This document shows positions 1 through 12,080 of a stretch of 64,000 bases of DNA, piece after piece. The notes under the pieces are model-generated. The model made no database searches, was not told the origin of the DNA, and worked only from the letters and a program-made list of their open reading frames with translations. Both the position numbers and the translations under genes were made by a program. Each line of letters opens with the position of its first letter. The first letter of the stretch is position 1. Source of the stretch: Odontocerum albicorne (taxonomy: Eukaryota > Arthropoda > Insecta > Trichoptera > Odontoceridae); NCBI GenBank assembly GCA_949825065.1, contig OX463859.1, positions 19,431,499 through 19,495,498 on the forward strand. The letters run 5' to 3'.

Positions 1-516
1 AAAAAAAACATAATTATATTATACATGGTCACCCTATATCACAAAAAGGTAGGCCGTCAATAATAACAAGGAGATAATGATTTTACATAAAGCCCGGCTG
101 GTGATACATCAAAGTACAGAGCAGAAACAACAAAAGGAATCCATATTAAATAAAAAAACAAAATTATATTATACATGGTCACCCTATATCACAAAAAGGT
201 AGGCCGTCAATAATAACAAGGAGATAATGATTTTACCTAAAGCCCGGCTGGTGATACATCAAAGTACAGAGCAGAAACAACAAAAGGAATCCACATTAAA
301 TAAAAAAAAACAAAATTATATTATACATGGTCACCCTATATCACAAAAGGGTAGGCCGTCAATAATAACAAGGAGATAATGATTTTACCTAAAGCCCGGC
401 TGGTGATACATCAAAGTACAGAGCAGAACAACAAAAGGAATCCACATTAAATAAAAAAAAAAACAAAATTATATTATACATGGTCACCCTATATCACAAA
501 AAGGTAGACCGTTAAT
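1..516. repeat. Tandem array, ~150-153 bp unit
   Basis: Three full units and a partial fourth. The landmark GGTCACCCTATATCAC recurs at about 27, 177, 329 and 482. Each unit runs through GTAGGCCGTCAATAATAAC and AAAGCCCGGCTGGTG and ends in an A-rich stretch of variable length, which explains the 150-153 bp drift. Copies are nearly identical, so the array is young or homogenised. It is cut by the left window edge, so its true length is unknown. No coding potential is seen. Confidence 0.95.
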
Positions 517-1435
517 AGATAATTCACCCACCCCTCCTCTCAGGACATCATGCTGAGAAAAGGTTTACAACCAAATTAGTTAATCACCATTCATCCTCTC
601 ACTAAACACTGCAGCCTGTTTCGCGGCTGACCTTAAAGATAACACTGGACACTTACTTAATTATACACTTACAGGATTTATACGGGTGACTCTACTCCTC
701 CATTGCCAACCTCTCCCCCTCACTGTGAACAGAGATCAATCATTACAAGCCCAAATCCAGCCCTTACGGTAAGGACTGCATTACACATTTCTATAATCCC
801 TACAGTCCACCCATCTGGTATAATAAGTGGTAATTATTACGCAAGCCAATATAATCAGACAAGGACCGAAAACTCTTTCGAGACGGAATTTTAAAAAGAA
901 CCCTTCTAAACTATTAGGAAATCTAACATAGCTAGAACGAAGCAGAACCGGCTGTTCAACGACTGTCCTACCACAAGGCTCACCCCTAACCTTCCCCTTG
1001 TAATTCTACTCCCTTCCTCATCTTTATCTGAAAAGTATAAACGATATTAAGGAAACATTCGCGGTTAGGCCCGATCTTAAGCAAGACACGTCCCCCGGAC
1101 CCCAGACTGGAACCAAGAATCACGCGAGTCCGCCTTGACACTGTGGATAACCAGGATCTGAAGGTCAGAACACGCAGTTGCACCAATCGAACCCTTCCAA
1201 GCCAGAAGCGCGTGCCCACCAGAACATGCTGGAGCGGCAACTCTGCTAATGCGGGTTCATGACGCCCGTGGTGGAGACAATTCAGTACATCGGTGATGCA
1301 CCGAAAGGCCTTCACCAAAATATTAACCGGTCGAGAGGCTAGCCTCTCTCAACCCGAACTCCTAGAGGCAGTTCAGGGCTTCTGCATGCTACCTTGAGCA
1401 CGAGAAGGACGATGATTACAAAAAAAATTAATAAT
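517..1435. other. Unassigned stretch
   Basis: No gene, RNA or recognised repeat. Open frames of 63 aa (plus, from 703) and 110 aa (minus, 986-1318) occur, but neither shows a recognisable motif or compositional signature, so they are not called. Confidence 0.5.
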
Positions 1436-1840
1436 ACACACAAAATACTGGATGAGTACCGGCCATCCGTAAGCCTTTTGAAGAATAATATTACATACAC
1501 AAATTAATATAAAACAAAATGCTGGATGAATGTAGGCCGTCCGTAAGCCTTTTGCTGGATATATTAGGCTATCCGTAAGCCTTTTGCTGGATGTATAAAG
1601 GCCGTCCGTAAGCCTTGTAAAGAATAATATTACACACAAAAATTAATATGAAACGAAATGCTGGATGAATGTAGGCCGTCCGTAAGCCTTTTGCTGGATG
1701 TATAAAGGCCGTCCGTAAGCCTTGTAAAGAATAATAAAACACACAAAAATTAATATGAAACAAAATGCTGGATGAATGTAGGCCGTCCGTAAGCCTTTTG
1801 CTGGATGTATAAAGGCCGTCCGTAAGCCTTGTAGAAAAAT
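1436..1840. repeat. Complex tandem array, ~107 bp unit with ~35 bp subrepeats
   Basis: The core is GCTGGATG(A/T)A followed by AGGCCGTCCGTAAGCCTT. Two cores plus an A/T-rich spacer make a unit of about 107 bp (full starts near 1661 and 1768). The first block, near 1522, carries an extra core. A diverged core starts the array near 1450. The minus strand is open through each unit in successive frames because the unit lacks stops, not because a protein is likely. Confidence 0.9.
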
Positions 1841-2505
1841 AATGTTAATCACAATTGTTAGGGAGGGAGAAAAAATAAAAGAAAACAAAAGGAAAATCAA
1901 CACAAAAACAAAAACAAATGATATTAATACGCCATGCAGTAAACAGGAATAACAAGAAGCCCTACCTAAACAAATTTATTCCCCATGAGCGGGACAACAA
2001 CTCTTCGATGAGGGAGTGGTTCATAGTTAACCACCCGAAAAGAAAACTCACAGTATGTAACGAATTACAGAAAGGAACAAAGACTACTTTCAACAGAGCA
2101 GGTGAGCCAGCCTACAAGGCAACATATCTAAACTTGTCAATATAGTGCTATAACAAAACAGAACAGTAAATCCCAGGTTCTCATCCAGCGATGCCATTCC
2201 TCTCTATAAGGCAATAATCCCATGAACTGGTTACACCAGTATTAACCATCCGTACCACCGATGCAGGATACTACTATTCTCCAAAAAAAAAAAATTACTA
2301 GGAGCAGCTCCAATTTCCTTAAATCCTCGGGTCCAACAGCCCAAGCCAATAACTCAGATATGCAATCACCGAACTAATAACAATTTTCTAACTCCTTGAG
2401 AATCCTTGTAGCGAGGTGACTCCATCTCCATTTCCATGATAACGAGCAACTAGCCTAACAAGGTTTTCCAATGTTTCAAGCAACTATTTTCAATGGAAGT
2501 GTGAC
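1841..2505. other. Unassigned stretch
   Basis: A purine-rich segment (about 1855-1920) followed by unremarkable sequence with one 75-aa open frame at 1918-2145. I see nothing that supports a gene. Confidence 0.4.
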
Positions 2506-2880
2506 TAGATTAAGGTTCAACCTTAAGAACATCCAACACGGAAGGAAACCAACCCCTCCCTTCATTCGTATTTCTGTAGTTTCTACAGATTCTTTACCAT
2601 ACGGACTATTATCCGAAGGTAATTTTCCAACATCAACCATCCTCAATGGGTCTTGCACTAAAGCAACGTTCAACCTTATGAACACCCGATACTGAAGGAA
2701 GCCTACCCCTCAGTACATAAGAAATTCTGTATACTATACAGATTCGTTACCCTACGGACTATCATCCGAAGGTAGTTTATAAACAGCACCCATCCTCCAC
2801 GGGTCTTGCACTAAAGCAATGTTCAACCTTATGAACACCCGATACTGAAGGAAGCCTACCCCTCAGTACACAAGAAATTT
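2506..2880. repeat. Tandem array, ~153 bp unit
   Basis: Two and a half units with TTCAACCTTA(A/T)GAACA at about 2516, 2669 and 2822. The first unit is more diverged; the second and third are nearly identical. Units contain the internal near-palindrome TACGGACTAT(T/C)ATCCG. Confidence 0.88.
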
Positions 2881-3584
2881 AGTACACTCTACTCGAGGCT
2901 CTCAGCATTCCGTCACTCATGGTCCAGGCCCAGGCTCTGAGCGCCAGATACTCTTTAAAAGTAATAACCACACTAAACACGGGGAAGAGTACCAAACCCG
3001 TACATAGAACATATGGACATGACTCCATACGAGATTGCCTCACGACTAGCTCACTGTTTAATCACCCTAGCGGAATTATGAACTCTCACTGGTGATGTTA
3101 TTTAAAAAAAAAACTCTACTGCCATTCATCAAAGAATCCGACAGTGCATACTTTCAAGGTATGATTTAAACATTAACAAGAATATAACGAAAATTTAATT
3201 TAAGAACCTGTACTTTCCCGACCATGAATGACTCCCAATTAGGCACCGATGAGCCTATCACTACTCCATATGCTATTAACCTTCTTATACTCCACCGGGT
3301 CACTAAATAGTGGACACCGGACTGGATCTAACCTATGCGTGCGCATCCCTTCTCGTGCGACGACGGCTTACTGCCTACGGCATGCGACGGCGGATCGAGA
3401 CCACGGATGCTTGGTATATCATTTGCAACGATGGGTCAAGACAACGTGAGACAACGTGATTCAACTACCTACACCATGCCAAACGATCTATAACCGTATA
3501 CGAAACGGAACTAATTCTCGATGGCTACTACTCTCAATGGTAAAAGAAATTCAACTGCGAATAGAACGGAACCAAATATATGTT

Positions 3585-4340
3585 CCGCGTCTCACGGCCT
3601 GCCGGAACAATTGGTCAGGACAAACGTGAGATTACGAAATGCTCATTAGCTACTGCGTCCACTGACGCACTCGAATCGAGCCAAGGCCTAAACGGCAAAT
3701 CTTGAATACTATCGTGCTGGAAGGGCCGCTTGTCCCCTGAACCTGTAGTCTCAACCTAACCCCTTACAAGAAAAAGATACTCTCCCGGTCGCTGTGTAAT
3801 GCGACACATCCGGTAACCCCGACGTACTTAATACATTAAGAAATACAATGTTAAAGAGGATTGAATCGCAATTGCAACGGAATTGAAAAAGTATGCCGCG
3901 CCTCGCGGGCGGACGGTATCAATTTGTCCGCACGACGCAAGACGACGAACTGCTAAATAGAATATTCCTCGATAAGGAGATACTAGTATGACGGAAACGG
4001 AATTGATAATAATATAATACGTCTCCCGCGGCCTGACGGTATTTGTCAGGGCAACGCGAGAGGACGTACTTCACACCCTTAAGGTATACAAAGTTAAAGA
4101 GGATTGAATCGCAACTGCAACGGAATTGAAAAAGTATTCTGCGCCTCGCGGACGGACGGTATCAATTTGTCCGCACGACGCGAGACGACGAACTGCACAA
4201 GAGATTAATCTGCGGTGAAGGTGGTTCTATCTTAACGGAAACAAAGCCGATCGCAATGGCAACGGAATTGAAGAAGTAATCTGCGCCTCGCGGTCTAACG
4301 GTATCAATTTGTCAGTACGACGCGAGACGACGAACTGCTG
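3585..4340. repeat. Array of hairpin-forming units (five hairpins)
   Basis: Five imperfect palindromes lie at about 3591-3630, 3902-3941, 4023-4060, 4145-4184 and 4287-4326. Each has an outer arm CTC(A/G)CG paired with CG(T/C)GAG, an inner arm ending in GAC paired with GTC, and in the last four a loop starting GGTAT. Spacing is roughly 120-140 bp, except 311 bp between the first two. Most units are preceded by a conserved GCAACGGAATTGA spacer. The segment is richer in GC and CpG than the rest of the window. I do not recognise the family. Confidence 0.85.
3640..3790. repeat. Higher-order direct repeat, copy 1 (copy 2 at 4336-4490)
   Basis: The block following hairpin 1 (GCTACTGCGTCCACTGACGC, then AACGGCAAATCTTGAATACT) recurs after hairpin 5 at about 4336-4490. 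Hairpin plus block are therefore duplicated at an offset of about 696 bp, enclosing hairpins 2-4. Copies show scattered substitutions. Confidence 0.88.
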
Positions 4341-4490
4341 ATCAGCTACTGCGTCCACTGACGCACTCAAATCGAGCCAAGCCGAAAACGGCAAATCTTG
4401 AATACTACAACGTAGGTAGGGCCGCTCTTCCCCTGAACTCGTACTCTCAATCAAGCCTTTTACAAAAAAGGAAAACTCTCCCTTAGTTGA

Positions 4491-7400
4491 AATGTTCCGA
4501 AATTAAGAACTAGCAATTATAACCAATATGTATTATTATCAAATTTCCTAAAACACGCTTCCACCACACCGCTTGCTACGAATCTAGAACTTAAATATCA
4601 AAGTAATTTAATTCAATATTATTCACTCTCTTATATTACAAAGATTTGTTCCGACAACAATTGAGTATAAGCACCAAGTGATTTTATCTAAATGTAGTAA
4701 CACTATTCCCCTTTACCGCATCAACAACGACGCAAACCGAACTACTGTAAGTTATACGCACTCTCCTCTTGCCTATCCCCGCGCAAGCTATAAGGCGAGA
4801 TTGGTTTCAAACAAATGGTCTTGAAATTCCAAAAACACTGGAATACTTCACGAACGTAACCACTAATCACTTCTCTATCCGCAATTAACTAGGCACTCTT
4901 TTATTTATTCAGTCACTTATTTTGTTTGAACTAAACTATCGCTAAATGCGTATCTAATCACTTTACGCGGCAAACTATACTCCTGATTATTCGCAACCAA
5001 CAACCACAGACGCTTCTCGAACCTGTCCCAAAATGGCGACCCACGCTTTTATCTTACGAATTTCGCGCTAAATTTTCTGAAAAAAGAACAAATTATATTT
5101 TTATACACTTTATCACCCCGTCCACTTAGTCAAATACCCTGGAAGCCAGCATTTTTCTAAAATGGCCCCACGTACGGGCGACATTGTTACACTTATACCT
5201 ATATTTACTAAATTAAGAGAGAGCGTTGCCTCCATGCAACAATAAAGCAATAGTTTAAACACTTCTGACACTAATTTTCTCTCAATAAAACTTACCCGGG
5301 TCTCAGCGGCATATGAAGAAAATACAGAACAAGTACTCTTTCGTCTCAGATCGCGATGGGTTCAATAATAAGATGTACTAGGCCTCCAAGATATTATCTA
5401 CCGGACAAGGGGAACAACAAAGGAAAGACATAAATTTGTGATAATACTTAGTTTAATCCAATGAGATTTCAATAAAAAAAACTCCGCAATAATGCCGAGA
5501 AAAAATTATATATATTACAAAAGTACCAGAGTAGGCAGACTAATAATTCGGGCTTGCATTAAAGACTGATTCCCGCTCAATATTCATCACAAACAAAAAG
5601 GTTATGAGGTAAGGAGAAACCAACAATGATAGGTTACAATACAAAGAATTCACTCACCCCACAATACCATGAATATCGATAAGGAACGATAAGCGTAGTG
5701 TCTATTCTCTCGGAACTGCGGAGGAACCCCGAAAACAAAACCGGAACGATGCCTCTGATGACGATGATACAGCAAGCGTCCTTTGGAGCTTGGCGCTGCG
5801 CCGATACAAAACTCTTCCCTAGCCCTCGGCCTGGGAGAACGATTTCAGACCCGCAGTTATTTAAAGAACCGCTTATCTTAGTTTCTCGAAACTTTACTTG
5901 CTTCACGCCTGATGGCGCCAATAATAATCCAAGATTATTTCTTTGGAAATACTATTCCGCAGATAAATCCCCGCGTCAAGTCTAGACTGAAGTGCGGGAA
6001 GAACTTTCACAAAAAAACTAATTATTAATTCGTACGCTCCCAACAGGAGATTATAATTCGGAACACAAGGTAACTGACCGATAACTTGAATGAATCAATT
6101 AATTATTAATTCGTATTCAACCCGACCGGGACCGGTCTTAATAACAGAACCAGTAGTCGTGACGGTACCGCCCGTAATGGCCCGCTGACCTTCTTCCCTC
6201 GCACACCTGTACATCGCGCGCGTGATGCAGTCTATGCCCCATAGCGTTTTGTAAGCGATCTCTTGATTGGTCAAATCTTTGGTCGGGCCGTAACTCGACC
6301 AATCACGCCATTGCATCCGATTATTTCTTATAAGTGACGCAATTCCCCTGTGATAGATGTAATTCTTTATACCGCGCGTTTTGGAATAGAATCTTCCAGA
6401 ACCAGAGAATGATTGCATCATTCCTTGTCCTAATTACAACTGCGTCACGCTCGGACTCGCTATTATGCGTCATTATTTATCCGTCAAAATCAGAACAAAG
6501 AAAAGTACGGTTCAATTCCGTTCGCAAGGGAATCCCATCTCGCGCGTATTTTTCCTTTGGATAAATTCCAAACTTCTCACCCGCTTTTTTATAAAAAAAA
6601 TAAATATAATCCTAACAGTATAAGTCTGCGAGAGTCACTGACTTTATGGGGGGAGTTTGAGGGTTAAAAACAGGTAGTACAGGACCGCGGAGGATGGATA
6701 GTCATCTGTTCTCGGGCTGATGGCGTTTTAACTGCTAGACGTGTGAGAATCAGTCAGCGTGTTGCGAACATGCGTCAGCATTGACGGGTGACTCAGTAGG
6801 ATCCACATGTCTCTGACATCTGCGAGAGAGAGTGCGTATCCGGGATCGGACTGTGTCTCACAGAATATCGCATGATTGACGTGATAGAGCTGCTCAAGAT
6901 TAACGTTGGAGTAGCGAGAAGATCCTCGACTACGAGACTCAGTAATGATGACGACGACGACCTCCAGAATGAAATTTCACAAGCCAGTTTAGTACTGCCT
7001 ACTTAGCTATAATAACTTCACCTTTATACGCACTGGATATTTAATATTTTGACATTTTGTTCAGCGACTAACTTCAAGTCCTTTATCCGAAGCTTTCTTA
7101 GCGATGGCACTTGTAGGGCATTTGGATAAATTTTACATTTTGTGTACCCTCAGGGCATGAAAGTCATGGACTTTTCCTCTAATGAATGTCTTTGAGCCAC
7201 TTTAATGTTTCGACAAGCCAAACCGAATGCGATAAACCTAGGATCTATTTTATACTGCTTTTAATTTTTAGATGGCATGTCTTGGAGTAGGTCCTCGCAG
7301 TGTTATCTAAAAGTACAATGCGAAAGATACTGGTTTTGTGCATTTTTTAAACGTGGTCACATCAGTGTCAATTTCTATGTGTTATTCATCTATATGTATG

Positions 7401-7795
7401 TTTGTGTATATATGTGTGTTATTATATGTATATATGTGTGTTATTCATCTAATTTTTTGGTGAGTTTTTTTTATACATCTTTACGTGTTTACTTCAATTG
7501 TTTATATAAGGGCTTTGTTTATTAGAGTATCAGCTCTTGATTCAATTCCGCATGCCATTATAGATGAGTCAAATAAATTATTTGAATTCTCTCTTTGTTT
7601 ACATTAATTTGTTTATTTTCCTAAATGACGCACTCCATGCATCGACATTGGCATAACATTTTCTTATTTACCCTGACGTTTCATTGTGACTGCATATCGT
7701 CGGGGTTCTGGTACAAATTGGTAAGTACATCATGTTGAGATCCATTTCAAATAAGATTTTTAGTGGAGATCATACATGGACTTGGTAGAATAAGG
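4491..7795. other. Long gene-free stretch
   Basis: No recognisable repeat, RNA gene or protein motif. Overlapping open frames at 5634-5985 (both strands) and 6095-6421 (minus, 108 aa) sit in locally less AT-rich DNA around 5650-6550. They match nothing I know and could be exons or old transposon sequence. 6610-7000 is a second moderately GC-rich, repeat-free stretch. 7380-7450 is enriched in short TATGTG-like tracts. Confidence 0.4.
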
Positions 7796-7799
7796 GTAA

Positions 7800-8200
7800 A
7801 AGTATACTGAGGGATATTTGTGGAGTGTCAACGTATGACGGAATGAAGACATCAGAAAGGAATAAACTGGATGTTTTAAGTAATATGAAGAAATGGGTTT
7901 TAAGATGGTTTTAACAAGTAGAGATAATTAATGATGAAATAATGGCAAAACAAGTATATTATTCCAAGCGTGTGTGTGGAAGAAGTAGACCAAGAAAAAC
8001 GTGATTGGATCAAATGAAACTGATTTTGGTAGAAGGCAAGGCGAAAAGTATGAATAATAGAAAATTGTGCATGACGAGATGTATGAATTTGGAGGAAGCG
8101 AAAGCTGTGTATTTGGATGGAAAAGTCTGAAGATATGTTATCTCTGCCTCCCCCACAAGTACATAGCGTAATGATATGTTTGTATGTATGTAGTTAATTA
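7800..8200 (+). mobile_element. LINE 3'-end fragment (family L-A)
   Basis: A decayed C-terminal coding end of a non-LTR retrotransposon. In broken plus-strand frames it reads a basic GRSRPRKT segment, then WLDQ-like residues, then MNLEEAKA. It finishes in the TATGTTTGTATGTATG terminus shared by this family. Related ends lie on the plus strand near 14.5, 30.3 and 31.4 kb and on the minus strand near 9.6, 11.8, 15.2, 42.0, 53.3, 53.5, 55.2 and 56.7 kb. All are 5' truncated with stops and frameshifts. This is the commonest LINE family in the window. Its clade is uncertain. Confidence 0.7.
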
Positions 8201-8241
8201 TCATCAAATTAATGACCAATGTTTTGTCTGGTCCAAGAAAT

Positions 8242-8576
<335 letters not shown>

Positions 8577-8699
8577 TAACTGGAAATACTATTTTTACAC
8601 AATCCGAATCAGTGCCCTAATGCAGATACTAATTTATTTAAGAAAACCCAACTGTTAAATTGAAATATCTCAGAAATAATAAAATGTTATTGTAATTTA

Positions 8700-8915
8700 T
8701 TTTATAACCCTACCGGTTCCAAGGCTTTCACCCCATAATCACGGGAGCACACACAAGTCTTGTTTGTGTTTCTCTGATGATGAGGCGATAGCCTTGAAAC
8801 CGGTAGGGTTATACCGTTACAAAAAGTGGAATAAATAGTATTTGATAAAACAAATTACAATGTCTTTGAACCTTCACAATGTTAATGCGTTAACTACGAG
8901 TATAAACAATATATA
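8700..8915 (+). mobile_element. Short Penelope-like (PLE) terminal unit
   Basis: The sequence TATAACCCTACCGG...CCGGTAGGGTTATA forms a palindrome of about 115 bp, followed by AAAAAGTGGAATAAA and a tail ending near 8915. The same unit occurs around the GIY-YIG coding fragment at 37.3-38.7 kb, which identifies it as a PLE end (pseudo-LTR). The 3' tail continues through AATTACAATGTCTTTGAACC into TTAACTACGAGTATAAAC. The 37-kb copies have TTAACTATAAAC there, 6 bp shorter. It lies 130 bp from the (TA)n tract. Confidence 0.8.
8774..8820 (+). ncRNA. Hammerhead-ribozyme-like core in PLE unit
   Basis: CTGATGA at 8774-8780 is followed by a possible stem AGGC (8783-8786), loop GATA, GCCT (8791-8794), then GAAA at 8796-8799. 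Next is a possible CGGT/ACCG stem around an 8-nt loop. This is the order of the hammerhead core elements CUGAUGA and GAAA. Hammerhead motifs are known from Penelope-like elements. Stem I is not obvious and there are extra bases next to stem II, so activity is uncertain. Confidence 0.5.
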
Positions 8916-9589
8916 AAAATAAAATGTTAGTTACCAATATGTGCCAGAAACCAGACGCCATACACAAACTACAGTTTATTTGTTTTGTATCATAGGTTTC
9001 ATTAGGCTTATTTCAATAACTATTTGTTCTGAAACTTTAAAGCCTTGAAATTGATAAATTAAACATTTTTTAATGTCATTATTTCTTGTTTGCACTTAGA
9101 TTAAATTTCGTGGAATCGACGAATAATACAACGGCAATCAATGTGTGAACGCTCGTTACAAATATGTCTCTCTCCGTTTGTCGAGTGTAACGAAAATTTA
9201 TGGTTTCTAATAAAATAAAGATAGCAAATTAATACACTTATTTGATAAACGTGGTATGGTATCAAATTTTGATGGTGGCGAGAGCTTTCCGTGATTGTGC
9301 TTCTTGTATATATTCTGTATTATATATGAACATAATAAACTCAGCATTGCTCACTGAATGAGAACATCCAAATAAAGGTGAATAACTGTTGTATAAAAAT
9401 GTGGAACTTTCTTATATAACTGAATAAATGAACTGTTTATCGTGATATTTAACATAACATATTTTTTATCTGTTGTTTTATACTTTATTTTCACGATATT
9501 TAAAACAATCTAAAAGGTTTCTCACAATCCACCTTTAATTCATTCCTGTTATTGGGTGTTTCGTATATTTTATTATCCTGCGTACGTAT

Positions 9590-9740
9590 CACGCTGTTTC
9601 TCTACTGGGGTAGGCAAAGAACACAGAAATTCAAAATTTCTTATCTGAACATATTTAATCTCTGTCGCATCCATACACTTTCTCATACAGCTCCTACGAT
9701 TTATATTACTTCTTATTTTTTCCTTAATTCGAAATAGCAT
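9590..9740 (-). mobile_element. LINE 3'-end fragment (family L-A)
   Basis: Reverse complement of the L-A terminus: CTGGGGTAGGCAAAGAACA, then CATACACTTTCTCATACAG and CTCCTACGATTT. These match the same positions in the 11.7-kb and 53.3-kb copies. It is short and 5' truncated. Confidence 0.6.
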
Positions 9741-10669
9741 TCACAAGATTCAATGAAACTTTTCATGGTTTTTAGCATACATAAATCAGCAACAATTGTC
9801 CTATCGCATTAAAAAAAATTTGTTCATTTGTGCGGAAATATTTGTAAAATTGTTAGTATGTTAATATTTGGACTTTGTTATGCGATGCATTTGCACATTT
9901 GATAGGTCGGAAACACAGTAAATGCTTTTGTTTTCAATAAATAAACGATTAAAATTAATTATTGATTCATCTCTCTACATGCTGAGCCACATTTGTGCTC
10001 TTTTAGACACAACTCCATAAAAAATATTTTCAAGAATTTAATTCATTAGTAATGTCACGTTTTTATGGTCATCGTATAGATTATTTTCGTTAAACTTTTT
10101 CAACAATAAAATGAGATAATTTTATTCCATGCAAACCCATAAAAGTAAAGAAAAGTTTTTCTACCATCACACTAAATTGACAGAGAGAAAAGATCTCTAC
10201 TTTATTCAATACAACCACACATTTTTCGCTTTTGTTCTTACACCACATCAAACACACTCTCTTTTTAAAAATGCCAATTACTTTACTCTTATTCAGAATT
10301 TGATTTATTTAGTCATGCCACGTTTTCTAAGGTTTTTTCAAACTTATCGTACCTTCTTTACTATTCGTATAGACTATTTTAGTAAAATTTTGATCGTCTT
10401 TTTTTTCTAGAAGGCAACTCAATCTCAATGCTCCATTTTCATCAAATGCACTGTATCTTCTTCAAGTCCACATTATCTCCTCATTTTTTATTTTTTATAA
10501 TGCATTGTACCATGGGTTTGATTCACCTTCTTAAGAAGTGCATTTCGTTCTTTCGTCTTCATTTTTCATTATCTTATATCGTTTAAAGGTATACGTGGCT
10601 ACTTATTTAACACCCTACTACTCCCTTGGTTATATTTGGTCTTCTTCGTATTTTTAACGTTCATCTCTA

Positions 10670-11420
10670 CATTCAGGGCTGGCAATCATCATGGCTATTT
10701 TTATTTTGTTTACGGTTGCTCTGAATAATAGCTCCATGTTACAGTGCATCCACTCTCTCAGGTTCTTTAGTCAGGAGCTCCTTCTTCTTTTTACACTTCG
10801 TTTTTCTTGTATCTTCCTCTGCAATATGATTTGGATGACTTCATGTTTGTTTCTTGCCATAAAATGCCCAAAGTAATCCAATCTTCTCTTGTTAATGTAA
10901 GTTGGTACTTTGTTGTATTTTTACATGCGTCTAAAGACTTCTTTGTTGCTCACTTGGTTAACCCAGGAAATTATTAACATTATTCTTAAGCACCACATTT
11001 CAAATGCCTCTATTTGTTTTGTGGATGCTAGGGTGAGTATCTAAATCTCTACTACAAACATTTTTTTTTCATTTTAAAGATACAATTTTGTGTCGTCTCA
11101 ATTTTAGTTCAGATATTCCAAGAATGATCCCACGGATCATGAACCCAGCATCCCAGATACTTGTATTTATGCACCTGAATCCTGCTCTCAGCGACTCGTC
11201 TGGTTGTGGATTCTCCTTAATGATAATCATAAATTTAGTCTTTGTAATATACAGTGAGAGTTATTGCTGCATGCCACACCGATTTTTTTCATGAATCGTT
11301 GCAGGCTTTCCATCTGTAAAGATGACAGCATCGTCATAATATTGGACCACATATTACTACCTCATCTTTTGCAATTTCACCATCCAATGCTTCCCTGATA
11401 ATCGCTTCCGACTACATGTT
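10670..11420 (-). mobile_element. Degenerate non-LTR reverse transcriptase with C-terminal region
   Basis: On the minus strand, with frameshifts and stops, the order is: an RT active-site-like YNYDDAVIFTDG (about 11320); TKFMIIIKE; KYKYLGCWVHDPWDHSWNI (about 11150); EMWCLRIMLIISWVNQVSN (about 10990); RRLDYFGHFMARNK (about 10880); and LREWMHCNMELLFRA (about 10750). This is the usual order from the RT catalytic box to the C-terminus of insect LINEs with KYLG and GH motifs. It cannot encode a working protein. Confidence 0.85.
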
Positions 11421-11589
11421 AAAAAAAAGAATATAAAGTATACAACATTACTGAACAATATAACTGCCCTTATATTGGATAAACCTGAAAAATAATTCAA
11501 TATTTATGATATTTTATTGGCTACGTATTGGGCATTCATTCGACATAATTCACTTTTATTTGTTATATATATAATATTTGACTTATAAA

Positions 11590-12080
11590 TAAATTAGATG
11601 TATGATTATGAATGTGTTTTCTACGAGAAAACATTGGACCATATATTCTGTGATAATTCTTACACATACTATCATACCGTTTCCCTGTCGAGGTTAGCAG
11701 AAAGGACAAATTGTCAGATTTTCCTATCACGACATCTATATTCCGCTTCTTCTACCTATATATACATATCTTCTCATAGAACTTCTAAGATTTCCCTAGC
11801 TTTTTATATTTCTTTCTTTCAAATCATTATTCACTCGATCTTATCATACTTTCCTTGATACCTTCTACCACGTCTTCCCCTTGCATTTACTATTTTAACA
11901 TTCATCCGTTCTACATGCTCAAACTATCTCAGATTGCTTCTCTTCATCTTACATGAGCCTTAAATTCACATTCCTCCCTAATCACTTCATTTTGCATTCT
12001 GTAATACATTTCGAATCTATTTTTTTTTTCAGTTGTCGCATTTCTATGGCTTTTACTACGTTTCTTTGAGTCTTAAATAT
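11590..12080 (-). mobile_element. LINE 3'-end fragment (family L-A)
   Basis: One of the longer L-A copies. From the terminus CCCTGTCGAGGTTAGCAGA it reads back through TACCACGTCTTCCCCTTGC (the basic GRP-type segment on the minus strand) and on to about 12060. It aligns step by step with the 15.2-kb and 42.0-kb copies. Stops interrupt all frames. Confidence 0.72.

Noticed and set aside
1373..1903. Three minus-strand frames with repeated LRTAYIHPA-like peptide
   Set aside because: They come from a 107-bp tandem repeat without stop codons, and the frame shifts with each unit.
4430..4445. AACTCGTAC in the duplicated hairpin-flank block as a footprint
   Set aside because: The sister copy near 3741 has the same length (AACCTGTAG), so these are substitutions.
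5634..6421. Overlapping frames of 95-108 codons on both strands
   Set aside because: No motif is recognised and both strands are open at once at 5634-5985. They could be exons, but nothing in the sequence supports a call.
10129..10410. 93-codon plus-strand frame
   Set aside because: Pyrimidine-rich, low-complexity reading with no motif, next to minus-strand LINE debris.
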